Positions 39,546 through 48,522 of a stretch of DNA of 55,057 nt are shown here, piece after piece. The notes below the pieces were generated by a model. The model made no database searches. It was not told where the DNA came from and saw nothing but the letters and a program-made list of their open reading frames with translations. Origin of the DNA: an uncultured Lachnospiraceae bacterium (GTDB taxonomy: Bacteria; Bacillota; Clostridia; Lachnospirales; Lachnospiraceae); the NCBI GenBank assembly GCA_948470755.1, contig CAOKPU010000012.1, positions 1-55,057 on the forward strand. The letters are read 5' to 3'. Both the position numbers and the translations under genes were made by a program. How positions within the stretch are numbered: position 1 is the first letter of the stretch; each line of letters starts with the position of its first letter.

Positions 39546-39574
39546 TTGACTTTTCTTTTCCCGGATAGTAATAT
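39546..39574 (+). promoter_or_regulatory. Promoter of the DUF402 gene
   Basis: TTGACT (39546-39551) and TAATAT (39569-39574) are separated by 17 bases. Transcription would begin near 39581, about 60 bases before the ATG. Confidence 0.65.
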
Positions 39575-39639
39575 TTAGGCATATAGTATCATTGTTTGCC
39601 AACAGCAGCCGCCATTATCTGCGGCAACGAGGAAAAAGT

Positions 39640-40179
39640 ATGACATATCCCACTCTTTACAGAAAGCGAATTATACCGGATGAATGCGTTCACTTGAAAG
39701 ACGACGTCATTCTCTGCTGCAACGGGGAAATTATTCTTACGGAATGGAAGGCGATCCGCCCCAAAAAGGAACTCCACCATGGATACTCTTGTTATTTTCT
39801 GAAAGAAGGGTTAAAATTGAGCAAATTTTACCGCAGGGACAATTCCCTCCTCTATTGGTACTGCGACATCGTGGAATATGATTACCGCCAAGCAGACCAC
39901 TCACTGACTTCCCTTGATCTGTTGGCAGACGTCATCGTATATCCCGATGGTTTTGTAAAAGTCATAGATTTGGACGAACTCGCCATCTCCATGGGCAAAG
40001 GCGCTTTATCGGAAGAACTGCTAAAAAAATGCCTTTTCCGTCTAAGCAAGCTGCTTGAGATCATCTATAGCGGCAATTTTCATATGCTTCAAAAATACAT
40101 TGATGAAATAGAAAGCGACAGGACGGATGGTCAGATCCCTCTCCTGTCCCCGGCCTGCCATATCGATCCGCATCAATAG
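39640..40179 (+). CDS. DUF402 (FomD-like) family protein
   Basis: The 179-residue soluble protein carries the DUF402 core YWYCDIVEYDY, followed by LDLLADVIVYPDGFVKVIDLDEL (written here in its usual order, residues about 80-125). This is the acidic metal-binding set of the family. Characterised relatives are nucleoside phosphate or nucleotide hydrolases; the substrate here is unknown. The start at 39640 is chosen because GAGGAA precedes it; an upstream ATG at 39592 lacks a site. The last seven bases overlap the end of the convergent cell-wall hydrolase gene. Confidence 0.85.
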   Translation: MTYPTLYRKRIIPDECVHLKDDVILCCNGEIILTEWKAIRPKKELHHGYSCYFLKEGLKLSKFYRRDNSLLYWYCDIVEYDYRQADHSLTSLDLLADVIVYPDGFVKVIDLDELAISMGKGALSEELLKKCLFRLSKLLEIIYSGNFHMLQKYIDEIESDRTDGQIPLLSPACHIDPHQ

Positions 40180-41345
40180 AACACATGCCCTCCTATACGT
40201 ATCCCATTAAGCCCCTCGATGGGGGTGCGGAAATAAACGCAGTTTCCCACATTGGTATTCCCCTTCATAGCTTCGTCCGCCGCCTGATAACAGCTTGCCG
40301 TAGCCGAACCGCCAGCCAGAGCCGCCGCCAGACGGCCGCTCGCTACCGGGGAGAACTGCCCGCCCTGATAGATTACTCCTACTACGGAGTCCGGATATAC
40401 CGCGCTTAACACCCTATTAATCACGACAGCCCCAACCGCTACCTGTCCCGCATAACTTTCTCCCCCGGCCTCACAATAAATCAGATTAGCCAGAAGATAC
40501 CGATCCCCCTCTGCAAAACTCACTTCCGAAATATCCCTCCATGATGACTGGGCCGCCAACTGGGATAACCGGATTTCTTCTGCCAGTTTTTCCTGAAGTT
40601 CTTTGATATTCTCTTCCTGCTCTTTGATTTGCTGTTCATATGCATAAGCTTCCGATTCCGCCTGGGCGATTTCATTCTTTTTCCCTGCCACATTAGTAGA
40701 AGTCTGGCTTACCAGGCCCGACACGCTGCTTTTCTCCACTTCAACCTCTGCTTTATAATCATCCAGCTCTTTCTTTTCCTCCTCCAGCTTTTCTTCCGCC
40801 AACGCGATCATTTCTTTTGTCCGCTGATACTCCTCCAATTTTTTACGGTCATATTCGGAAAGCTGCTCGATATAATCGCTGCGGTTTATCAAATCCGAAA
40901 AATTAGCTGATGAAAAAATCATTTCCAGCATAATATAATCCTGCGTTTCATAAATAAACTGGATCCGTTTTTTCATACATTCATATTGCCATTCTTCCGT
41001 AGCCTTTGCATCCGCCAGTTCCGCCTTTGTCGTCTCTATCTCGGCTTCCTTTTCCACTATGAGCCGTTCCAGCTCTTCCAGTTTCTCGCTTACCTTTTTT
41101 AACTGGCTGTTTAATGAATTCAGTTGTCCTTGAAGAGCGTCTTTCTCCTCATTGAGATTCTGGAGTTCTTCCTTTGTCTGCCCCAGTTCAGCTTCTGTCT
41201 GCTCTTTCGCATTCTCCGCCTCCTTCAGCTTTTTCCTGGTAGCCTCCGTGGCGTAAACCTTTCCTGCATTCTTTTCAGGGAAGACCCCTATTAACAGCGC
41301 CGCCGCCAGCGTTGCCGCCATTATACGTTTTCCCATATGCTTCAT
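40173..41345 (-). CDS. Secreted cell-wall hydrolase with coiled coil and SleB-type domain
   Basis: The 390-residue protein has a signal peptide (about 1-28), a long coiled coil (about 35-115 and 160-262) like that of PcsB-type hydrolases, and a C-terminal Hydrolase_2/SleB domain (about 276-390). The domain includes LIYCEAGGES (catalytic-type Glu292) and GQVAVGAVVINRV. SleB domains are lytic transglycosylases known from spore cortex lysis, but the coiled-coil version is found in vegetative or peptidoglycan-remodelling enzymes of Clostridia. GGTAGGA precedes the ATG. It is the last gene of the housekeeping group. Confidence 0.9.
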   Translation of the reverse strand: MKHMGKRIMAATLAAALLIGVFPEKNAGKVYATEATRKKLKEAENAKEQTEAELGQTKEELQNLNEEKDALQGQLNSLNSQLKKVSEKLEELERLIVEKEAEIETTKAELADAKATEEWQYECMKKRIQFIYETQDYIMLEMIFSSANFSDLINRSDYIEQLSEYDRKKLEEYQRTKEMIALAEEKLEEEKKELDDYKAEVEVEKSSVSGLVSQTSTNVAGKKNEIAQAESEAYAYEQQIKEQEENIKELQEKLAEEIRLSQLAAQSSWRDISEVSFAEGDRYLLANLIYCEAGGESYAGQVAVGAVVINRVLSAVYPDSVVGVIYQGGQFSPVASGRLAAALAGGSATASCYQAADEAMKGNTNVGNCVYFRTPIEGLNGIRIGGHVFY

Positions 41346-41410
41346 GCGTCCTACCTGCCTTGTATTTACTCATAACCGTCCCGTCTTCGGCCTTGCTGTA
41401 TATTGATCCT

Positions 41411-41890
41411 TCACATATTCAGTTCCACCCTGCGTCCGGTTTTCTGATATTGGTAATACCTTACCCCCGCTGCATCCAACATCCTTTTCGATGCCTTTAT
41501 AGCGGGCGAATCTGCATATTTATCGCTGTCGTATACGATTGTTTTGATTCCTGACTGAATAATCGCTTTTGCGCATTCGTTGCAGGGAAACAGGGAAACA
41601 TATATCTTTGCCCCTTCTAAGCTCCCTCCCCGGTAATTTAATATGGCGTTCAATTCGCTATGAGTCACATATGCATACTTACTGTTATATAGTTCCCCCT
41701 CTTTCCCCCAAGGGAATTCATCATCCGAACACCCCGCCGGAAAGCCATTATAACCCATGGACAAAATCTTATTATCCTCGCTGACAATGCAAGCCCCCAC
41801 TTGCGTATGAGGATCCTTGGAACGCAGGCCGGACAACATGGATACCCCCATAAAATATTCATCCCAAGAAATATAGTCTTGCCTTTTCAT
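41411..41890 (-). CDS. dCMP deaminase (ComEB family)
   Basis: The 159-residue zinc enzyme deaminates dCMP to dUMP for thymidylate synthesis. The zinc site is HSE (His77-Ser-Glu79, where HAE is usual) and PCNEC (Cys103, Cys106), with the further conserved MGYNGFPAGCSDD loop. AGGAGGG sets the start. It follows upp by 17 bases in a pyrimidine-related cluster. Confidence 0.93.
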   Translation of the reverse strand: MKRQDYISWDEYFMGVSMLSGLRSKDPHTQVGACIVSEDNKILSMGYNGFPAGCSDDEFPWGKEGELYNSKYAYVTHSELNAILNYRGGSLEGAKIYVSLFPCNECAKAIIQSGIKTIVYDSDKYADSPAIKASKRMLDAAGVRYYQYQKTGRRVELNM

Positions 41891-41907
41891 ATACCCTCCT
41901 ATGCATT

Positions 41908-42537
41908 TTATTTTGTACCGAATATCCTATCCCCGGCATCCCCCAAACCCGGGACGATATATCCATGGTCATTCAGCTTTTCATCCAACGCGCCAATATA
42001 CATGTCCACATCCGGATGTGTCTTCTTCATCCTCTCCACGCCTTCAGGAGCCGCTATGATGCACATAAAATGAATGTTCTTACATCCCTTATCTTTTAAC
42101 ATTTGTATCGCCGCCACAGACGAACCGCCGGTTGCAAGCATCGGATCCACCACGAAGACTTCCCGTTCCGCGCAGTCTGCCGGAAGTTTGCAATAATATT
42201 CCACCGGCTCTAATGTCTCCGGATCCCTATACAACCCGATATGTCCTATTTTGGCGGCCGGGATGAGCTGCAGGACGCCGTCCACCATTCCCAGGCCCGC
42301 ACGCAAAATCGGGACAATGGCCATTTTCTTCCCTTTGAGCGCCTTTACCGTCGTTTCACAAATTGGCGTCTCTATCTGGATTTCCGAAAGCTGCAGTTCC
42401 CTTGTAGCTTCATAGCAGATCAGCATCGCTATCTCGCCAATCGTCTGCCTGAAATCCTTAGTCCCCGTCTGTTTTCTCCTGATATAACCAATTTTATGCT
42501 GAATCAACGGATGATCCATAATCGTTACTTTTGCCAT
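41908..42537 (-). CDS. upp: Uracil phosphoribosyltransferase
   Basis: The 209-residue enzyme salvages uracil to UMP using PRPP. Signatures are [13 protein letters not shown], the [10 protein letters not shown] region, and the PRPP loop [12 protein letters not shown]. The start [11 protein letters not shown] at 42537 has GGAAGG in front; a longer in-frame reading to 42603 would translate repeat copy C and is rejected. The length is exactly the usual one. Confidence 0.96.
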   Translation of the reverse strand: MAKVTIMDHPLIQHKIGYIRRKQTGTKDFRQTIGEIAMLICYEATRELQLSEIQIETPICETTVKALKGKKMAIVPILRAGLGMVDGVLQLIPAAKIGHIGLYRDPETLEPVEYYCKLPADCAEREVFVVDPMLATGGSSVAAIQMLKDKGCKNIHFMCIIAAPEGVERMKKTHPDVDMYIGALDEKLNDHGYIVPGLGDAGDRIFGTK

Positions 42538-42580
42538 TTTTACGCCTTCCTTTCTTCTTTCTGTTTTGTTCACGAAAGCG

Positions 42581-42656
42581 GTGAGCCAGGCGGCTGCCTG
42601 CATCCGGAGACTGCCGCAAAGCTCAATACCCCATTGCCGGCGGCGGTATTGCTCAC
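42581..42656 (+). repeat. Dispersed palindromic repeat, diverged copy C
   Basis: The 35 bases at 42583-42617 match copy B at 53569-53607: GAGCCARGCGGCTGCYTGCA with 18 of 20 identical, then GACTGCCGC identical, with a shorter spacer between. The segment is bounded by GTGAGC (42581-42586) and GCTCAC (42651-42656) as inverted ends. It fills the rpiB-upp gap, and its right end reaches the rpiB stop codon. Confidence 0.6.
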
Positions 42657-43105
42657 TTCATGCTTTCAGCTTCCAACGCTTCTATCTTCGCCACCCTTCT
42701 ACAATGCTTCTCTTCACCAGGAAACTCTGTATTCAGGAATGTTTCCACAATCCCCAGCGCCAGGTTCGTTCCCACAATGCCAGCCCCAAGAGCCAGCATA
42801 TTGGCATTGTTATGTTCTCTTGTCAGTCTTGCGGAAACCGTGTCGGAACATAGTGCGCAACGGATCCCTTTTACCTTGTTAGCCGCAATGGATATGCCGA
42901 TTCCCGTCGTACAGATCACGATCCCCTTATTACATTCTCCATTTGCCACCGCTTTTGCCGCAGCAATCCCGAACTCCGGATAATCGCAGGAAGAAGTATC
43001 CATACAGCCAAAATCCTTATACTCAATCCCTTCTCTCTCCAAATATTTCATTACTTCCCGTTTTAGGCCATATCCTCCATGGTCACACCCTAATGCAACG
43101 CTCAT
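42653..43105 (-). CDS. rpiB: Ribose-5-phosphate isomerase B
   Basis: The 150-residue LacAB/RpiB family enzyme interconverts ribose 5-phosphate and ribulose 5-phosphate in the pentose phosphate pathway. It has [10 protein letters not shown] at the N-terminus, active-site cysteine 65 in [14 protein letters not shown], and the [10 protein letters not shown] loop. GGAGGAAG precedes the ATG. It sits between sua5 and upp, as in Bacillus. Confidence 0.94.
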   Translation of the reverse strand: MSVALGCDHGGYGLKREVMKYLEREGIEYKDFGCMDTSSCDYPEFGIAAAKAVANGECNKGIVICTTGIGISIAANKVKGIRCALCSDTVSARLTREHNNANMLALGAGIVGTNLALGIVETFLNTEFPGEEKHCRRVAKIEALEAESMK

Positions 43106-43134
43106 CCCCGTCTTCCTCCTTTTCCTTACGCATT

Positions 43135-44187
43135 TTATACCGTCTCTATATGATAACCGGCCGCTTTCAGCAGACGGTTCATAATTGCCTGTCCAATCCC
43201 TGCCGTCCCTTCAAAAGACTCGGAATAAATCACACTCACTCCCTCATCATCAAATTCCCGGAGAATGCGGTACAAAGCTCTTGCTATCGTCGCTTCTTCT
43301 TCCCGTTTCCCCGCGCTTTTTATAACATCCCCCTCATAAAAGGCTATCGTATCCTCCGTTCCGATAATCCCTGTTTTTTCTCCCTTTTCCCTCATTTCCC
43401 GGCTTCTTTTATTGATCTCCTCGATTACCCTCCCTCTGCTTCCGTTGATAATCGTCAACTCGCCTTTGGGGGCATAATGTTTATATTTCATCCCGGGCGC
43501 CTTCGGCGCTTGTCCCGTCCCATGCTTCAGAACATCCTCGTCCGTTTCCACATGCCCAATCACTTTTTCCAGCATTTCCTTTGTAATATACCCGGGGCGG
43601 AGGATCATGGGAACCTCTTCCGTCAAATCTATAATCGTAGACTCCAGCCCGATTTCAATCCCGCCGCCGTCTAAGATCATATCAATCCTGCCGTCCATAT
43701 CTTCTATTACATATTTTGCAAGCGTAGGGCTCGGCTTTCCTGATATATTGGCGCTAGGCGCCGCCACATATCCTCCTGCCTCTTCGATAAATGCAAGCGC
43801 TGTTTTATGCCTTGGCATCCTGATTGCTACGGTGTTAAGCCCTCCCGTCGTCGTATAAGGGATTTTATCCGATTTCCACAGGATCATCGTAAGAGGCCCG
43901 GGCCAAAACGCTTCCGCTAATTTCATGGCTTCTTCCGGCGCCTCTCTTACAATCGGATACAGATCCTCCATCCTGCAGATATGCACAATAAGGGGATTAT
44001 CCGAAGGCCGTCCTTTCGCACGGTATATTTTTCCCGAAGCCGCCTCATCCAGGGCATTCCCGCCAAGCCCATACACCGTTTCCGTTGGAAATGCCACTAA
44101 TCCTCCGTTTTTTATAATTTTCCCCGCTTCCTTTAAGGCGGCTTTATTTATATTTCCTTCCTCTATCGGAATGATCTTTGTCTCCAT
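43135..44187 (-). CDS. L-threonylcarbamoyladenylate synthase (Sua5/YwlC type)
   Basis: The product of about 350 residues makes threonylcarbamoyl-AMP for tRNA t6A modification. It has the YrdC domain (GGLVAFPTETVYGLGGNAL ... KGRPSDNPL ... APSANISGKPSPT) and the C-terminal Sua5 domain, so it is the long form. The ATG at 44187 (METKIIP) has GGAG and AGGG upstream and is preferred over the one five codons earlier. It lies upstream of rpiB, a conserved arrangement in Firmicutes. Confidence 0.93.
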   Translation of the reverse strand: METKIIPIEEGNINKAALKEAGKIIKNGGLVAFPTETVYGLGGNALDEAASGKIYRAKGRPSDNPLIVHICRMEDLYPIVREAPEEAMKLAEAFWPGPLTMILWKSDKIPYTTTGGLNTVAIRMPRHKTALAFIEEAGGYVAAPSANISGKPSPTLAKYVIEDMDGRIDMILDGGGIEIGLESTIIDLTEEVPMILRPGYITKEMLEKVIGHVETDEDVLKHGTGQAPKAPGMKYKHYAPKGELTIINGSRGRVIEEINKRSREMREKGEKTGIIGTEDTIAFYEGDVIKSAGKREEEATIARALYRILREFDDEGVSVIYSESFEGTAGIGQAIMNRLLKAAGYHIETV

Positions 44188-44299
44188 CCCTATCCACTCC
44201 ATATATACGGCCTACCCGTAATTTACACGCAATCTATTATACCATACCTTCTCATTCTTGTCTCTATTTATATGCGCTGCCGGCCGGAAGATATATGCG

Positions 44300-45052
44300 T
44301 CACTGCCCGGAAGCCAACGATGTGTTTAAATATTGCATAATCCCCATATACACCGCCCAAGCCGCCTTTTCCTGGTAAACTTCTGAATTTAATTTCTCTT
44401 CTTCTTCCCTGTTGGAAAGAAAACCGCACTCTACAATCACGATAGGGCAGGATGTTTTTTTCAGGAGATAATAACTGCTATTCCCCTTCGCTTCCCTCTT
44501 ATTCTCCGCATCCACACTTGCCGCAAAACGTTTCTGGATCATACCGGCCAGCCGCTCTCCGGTAATGCTTCCATCATAATAGAACACCTGCGCCCCATGG
44601 ACATATTCCTCATGATAGCTGTTCTGATGGATGCTCACAACGATTTGAGGATTCGCTTCTTCAATAATCGCAATCCTCCTCTTCATATCCTGCACCTTTT
44701 TATTGGACGCGCCCTCGTCATACAGCCCATGGTCATCCGTCCTTGTCATAACCACTTTTACCCCTTCGGTTTCCAGGAATCCCTTCACCATCCCCGCGAT
44801 TTTTAAGTTAATATCCTTTTCCAGGGATCCGTTCACTCCCACCTTTCCCGGGTCAGCTCCTCCATGCCCCGCGTCAATCACTACACAGAATTTTTCCCTT
44901 TCTCCCTCCCCCCTGTTTTCTTCCGGCTCCTGCCCTGACACATCCCGGGAATTAACATAGGCGGCGCCTTCTCCCGCCACAAAGTACATAGACACGAGAA
45001 GAATTGCCGCCATTATTATCCGTAAGACCTTACCCTGTTTTTCTTCCATCAC
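44300..45052 (-). CDS. N-acetylmuramoyl-L-alanine amidase (Amidase_3, CwlD-like)
   Basis: The 250-residue protein has an N-terminal membrane anchor (about 9-26) and an Amidase_3 domain. The zinc ligands are visible: His63 (DAGHGG), Glu78 and His142 (SIHQNS), and the catalytic Glu208 in VECGFLSN. Size and single-domain layout match CwlD, which makes muramic lactam in spore cortex, although a general amidase role cannot be excluded. It lies 68 bases downstream of the GH18 hydrolase gene, another cell-wall or spore-type enzyme. Confidence 0.9.
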   Translation of the reverse strand: MMEEKQGKVLRIIMAAILLVSMYFVAGEGAAYVNSRDVSGQEPEENRGEGEREKFCVVIDAGHGGADPGKVGVNGSLEKDINLKIAGMVKGFLETEGVKVVMTRTDDHGLYDEGASNKKVQDMKRRIAIIEEANPQIVVSIHQNSYHEEYVHGAQVFYYDGSITGERLAGMIQKRFAASVDAENKREAKGNSSYYLLKKTSCPIVIVECGFLSNREEEEKLNSEVYQEKAAWAVYMGIMQYLNTSLASGQ

Positions 45053-45120
45053 TTTTCTACCGTTCTGTTCCTTCTGTTATTAAACTTTATGAAACAGGAC
45101 AAAGAAAAATGAACCTAACC

Positions 45121-46863
45121 TTATTGGTTTAAATAATTTTGGATTACATCCCATATTGCCGCTTTTTCAAATCCCAACTTCCATGCCGCCACCCCGGCAA
45201 TATTATATTTCTGCATAATATTCAACTTTGCCTCAATGGAATGTTCATCTTCCAGCCATACCTGATAGAAGACCCCTCCCTCCTGGGTTTCCCCATAATT
45301 TTGACAAGCCTCCTCATCCCAGCGCATTTCTATACTATGATTGGACACAAATTGTTCTGCCAGATCCATTCCAACCGCTTCACTTGTCAAACTTGCTCCT
45401 TCCGTCTTCCATATACGGGTATAGAACGGGACGGCATTGATTACTTTTTGCGCCGGAACCTCCTCTACCGTTTTACGAATCCCGTCTTCCACAAAACCGA
45501 TAGACGCCACGCTCCCCGCTTCCGGGCTGCCATTGTAATGTTCGTCATATCCCATAATAATGACATAATCCGCAAAAATGCCTTGTTCCTTCCTATTGTA
45601 ATGATCGGTATATCCCATCGGCACATAGTTGTCCACCGAAAGTACAATCCCTTTCTCCCTGCATGGGATGGACAATTCCCTGATAAACTGGATAAAATGT
45701 TCCCCTGTATCCTGGCTTAGTCCTTCAAAATCGATGTTAATGCCGTCCAGCCCATATTCCAGGGCCGTATTCACCAGGGCTTCGATCAGATACGCCCTCT
45801 TGCTCGTATAGGACAATACCTCATAAGTATCCACATCAGGATTAGAAAAATTGTCAATCAGCCCCCAGACTTCCAATCCCATTCCATGCGCCCTTTCCAC
45901 ATAATCTTTTGACGCAAAGCTGGAAAAATCCCCCTCATTATTCGTCAGGGCAAACCACGTAGGGGAAATCACATTTATCCCTTTCGTATTCTCCAACACG
46001 GGACCCAGCGTATCGTTCCCTGCCGTTCCTGCCACTGCGTGCCATGCCAGGTTAATCTTATATGGTTTGGAGATATTGACAAATTCAGGATTGATAAAAG
46101 CATTCCCCTCCGGCTCCTGAGGCTGGGGTTCTATCCCTGTCCCATCCTGCGTCCCGTCTTCCAATTGTTTATTCTCCACATAACCGATAAAAGCGTCCTG
46201 CGTCTTAACCTTGCTCCACTTTTCCATTTTTTCCAGGACTACTACTCCATCCCCCTTTTTTATATCCGTCAAGATAGGGCTCTTGACGCCGCCCTGATAC
46301 CTGACCGCCGTATCTTTGGCAATTACGGCTTCATTCCCTCCCCTTCCGTATTCCTTCGTATAAACCTGCATCCGGTTAGGGGCCGTAAACGTCTCATAAG
46401 AATAACCCGTAAACAGCTTTACATAATCCGCCGCCACATAAAGAGCTTCCCCGCTTCCGTCCATCGCCTCGGCATATCTGGCAATCGGGAATCCCATATC
46501 GCTCTCCCCGTCTTTTGTAAGGTAAACACAGGAACCAATCTCCACCCTTACCGTATCCGTTGGCAAAGTATATAAAAGGAGCCCTTCATTCTTATCTTCA
46601 TAAAACCTGTCATTCAAATACTTATGGACGGTTGCCAGATCAAAATAATACGCGCCGTCCATCAGCCTGGCCGATTCTTCTGCCAGTTCATCCCCAAGTA
46701 TGATAGCCACCTCGTCTTTACTGCTTATCGAAAAATATTCTTCTAAATCAACGCGTTCCTTAGAATAAGAATATTTATCCACTAATTTTATGCCAATGCT
46801 GACTGCAACCGTAAAAAAAATAAGGACGACTGCAATGATTACCGGAATTATTTTTTTCTTCAT
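45121..46863 (-). CDS. Secreted GH18 glycoside hydrolase with SH3 domain
   Basis: The 580-residue protein has a membrane anchor (about 4-25), a region resembling a copper-amine-oxidase-N or stalk domain (about 50-165), a bacterial SH3 domain (about 178-235), a short Pro/Gln linker, and a GH18 barrel (about 265-575). The catalytic motif is DGINIDFE (373-380), with acid Glu380. This layout is close to YaaH/YdhD-type N-acetylglucosaminidases acting on peptidoglycan or spore cortex. The ribosome site AAGGGAG precedes the ATG. It begins the leftward group that continues with the amidase. Confidence 0.9.
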   Translation of the reverse strand: MKKKIIPVIIAVVLIFFTVAVSIGIKLVDKYSYSKERVDLEEYFSISSKDEVAIILGDELAEESARLMDGAYYFDLATVHKYLNDRFYEDKNEGLLLYTLPTDTVRVEIGSCVYLTKDGESDMGFPIARYAEAMDGSGEALYVAADYVKLFTGYSYETFTAPNRMQVYTKEYGRGGNEAVIAKDTAVRYQGGVKSPILTDIKKGDGVVVLEKMEKWSKVKTQDAFIGYVENKQLEDGTQDGTGIEPQPQEPEGNAFINPEFVNISKPYKINLAWHAVAGTAGNDTLGPVLENTKGINVISPTWFALTNNEGDFSSFASKDYVERAHGMGLEVWGLIDNFSNPDVDTYEVLSYTSKRAYLIEALVNTALEYGLDGINIDFEGLSQDTGEHFIQFIRELSIPCREKGIVLSVDNYVPMGYTDHYNRKEQGIFADYVIIMGYDEHYNGSPEAGSVASIGFVEDGIRKTVEEVPAQKVINAVPFYTRIWKTEGASLTSEAVGMDLAEQFVSNHSIEMRWDEEACQNYGETQEGGVFYQVWLEDEHSIEAKLNIMQKYNIAGVAAWKLGFEKAAIWDVIQNYLNQ

Positions 46864-47439
46864 TTATCCAGCTCCCTTCCAACCGTCCTTATTATAACAA
46901 ACTATTTAAATACCGTCATTACCTAATTTGACATTTTCCTGCTTTTTTTGACAGCATGGACGCTGTTTTTCGCAAACGGCAGCACAGCATCTATCGCTCC
47001 GGGGGGTCTTCCTGTTTTTGATCATGAAATGCTGCCGCCCGCTTCTTCACAGGAAATTTTTAACGCTTCTATTTTTCCAAAAGAAGATATGTGATATATT
47101 TTTCTTCCTTAAATTATATTCTTTAAAATTATATTTTTTTATAATATGACGATACTAAACAGTGTGCAAAAAACGGAATGCCCGGACATGTACGCATAAA
47201 AACATTAAAAACCTAAAAATAAAATTACCTTTTTTTACAAAAAATATTCGTGAGTTTGAATTATAATAACGTGAAATCATTTGGAAAATTTTATTTTTTG
47301 AACAAGCACATAAGCTTGTAAGACTTCTCCCATACTAACCTAGGGAGAAAAGATTAAAATACAATAAATAATAAAATGACCTATTAAACTGCTGCGCCTC
47401 CTTCCTGTACAAATTGTCCGAAAGCATTCCTTAGAGTTG

Positions 47440-47468
47440 ATTATAACAAATCCTACCACTTATTTCAA
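47440..47468 (-). promoter_or_regulatory. Strong leftward promoter without an assigned gene
   Basis: On the minus strand TTGAAA (47463-47468) and a perfect TATAAT (47440-47445) are separated by 17 bases. The nearest leftward gene starts 570 bases further on, so the product is either a long leader for the GH18 gene or an independent small RNA. Confidence 0.65.
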
Positions 47469-47527
47469 GGAATTTTAAAAAAAATGTCGAATTTTTATTA
47501 AAAATTTTTAAACACTGACGAATTCTA

Positions 47528-47554
47528 TTGACTTAAATTTATGAAAAGTATAAT
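47528..47554 (+). promoter_or_regulatory. mecA promoter
   Basis: TTGACT (47528-47533) and TATAAT (47549-47554) are separated by 15 bases, slightly short. Transcription would begin about 90 bases before the mecA ATG. Confidence 0.6.
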
Positions 47555-47653
47555 ATACTTTTAACTGTAAAGCATTATCTTTCGGGATAATTTGGTTCAG
47601 GTTAGTCACAATATAACAAGGTGGCAGTATCTTAATAGTAAGGATGTGATAAC

Positions 47654-48412
47654 ATGAAAATTGAAAAAGTAAATGACCATCAGATTCGCTGTACACTTAC
47701 CAGAGAAGATTTGGCCGACCGTGAATTGAAAATCAGTGAACTCGCATACGGAACGGAAAAAGCAAAAAACCTGTTCAGGGATATGATGCAGCAGGCATCG
47801 TTTGAATTCGGTTTTGAAGCCGAAGATATTCCGTTAATGATAGAAGCCATTCCTCTTAACTCAGAATGTATTGTACTCATAATTACGAAAGTGGAGGATC
47901 CGGAAGAGCTGGATACGCGCTTTTCCAAGTTTGCACCTTCCGTCCATGATGCAGAAGGCGATTTGGATGAGATGATTGACAGCCTTTCCGAAGGCGCTGA
48001 CGATGTTCTGGATTTATTCAAAAAAATTCACGAAGGCAAATTCACGGATGCTTTGCCAAAAGAAAAACAACCTAAGAAAAAAGCCGCAGGACAGGAAAAA
48101 GCCCCTTTGCAGGATCAGGAACTGGTAAGGATCTTCTCCTTCGATTCCATCCGCACCGTGGCAAGGATTTCCCATGTCCTGGCCGGTTGTTATAGCGAGA
48201 GCAATTCCTTATATAAAAACGAGAACGCACACAGGTATCTTCTGGTTGTTGCAAAAGGAAACCATTCCCCGGCGGAATTTAACAAAATATGCAATATTTT
48301 GTCCGAATATGGCCGGGCTGAAAAATATGTTTCCGCTGGGGAAGCATATCTGGAAGAGCATTTTAACCCCGTGATCAAAGAAAACGCCTTACAGTCATTA
48401 TGTAAGATTTAA
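47654..48412 (+). CDS. mecA: MecA-family adaptor protein
   Basis: The 252-residue cytoplasmic adaptor delivers substrates to the ClpC-ClpP protease. It has the MecA N-terminal domain (MKIEKVNDHQIRCTLTREDL; about 1-90), an acidic linker (about 90-160) and the C-terminal ClpC-binding domain (about 160-250; FSFDSIRTVARISHVL). The linker is longer and more charged than in Bacillus MecA. The start follows AAGGATGTGATAAC, whose ribosome site is modest. A strong terminator follows. In Firmicutes MecA controls competence, sporulation or matrix genes; the target here is unknown. Confidence 0.9.
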   Translation: MKIEKVNDHQIRCTLTREDLADRELKISELAYGTEKAKNLFRDMMQQASFEFGFEAEDIPLMIEAIPLNSECIVLIITKVEDPEELDTRFSKFAPSVHDAEGDLDEMIDSLSEGADDVLDLFKKIHEGKFTDALPKEKQPKKKAAGQEKAPLQDQELVRIFSFDSIRTVARISHVLAGCYSESNSLYKNENAHRYLLVVAKGNHSPAEFNKICNILSEYGRAEKYVSAGEAYLEEHFNPVIKENALQSLCKI

Positions 48413-48421
48413 CGATGCAGC

Positions 48422-48466
48422 AAAAACAGGGCCGGCGGAAGCAAAACCCCGCGGCCCTGTTTTTAT
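48422..48466 (+). terminator. Terminator after mecA
   Basis: A 13-bp stem (AAAAACAGGGCCG at 48422-48434 with CGGCCCTGTTTTT at 48452-48464) ends in a T-run. This is a strong intrinsic terminator. Confidence 0.9.
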
Positions 48467-48522
48467 ATGATCTTTTATTTCTTAATTATATTCTATAAGC
48501 CATATCATGGAAGGCCGGACAG

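Larger units (their letters stand above)
46864..47653. other. AT-rich 790-base intergenic region
   Basis: I find no convincing protein gene here. It holds a small hairpin near 46963 (ACAGC/GCTGT followed by TTTT), a long AT-rich part (47090-47330), a paired stretch CTTCTCCC/GGGAGAAAAG (47324-47351), a strong leftward promoter (47440-47468) and the rightward mecA promoter (47528-47554). A 30-codon leftward frame (47335-47427) begins only six bases after the predicted start of the leftward transcript. A small RNA or a long GH18 leader is possible. Confidence 0.6.

Noticed and set aside
42538-42603. 22-codon upstream extension of upp
   Set aside because: It translates repeat copy C; the start at 42537 has a ribosome site and gives the standard length.
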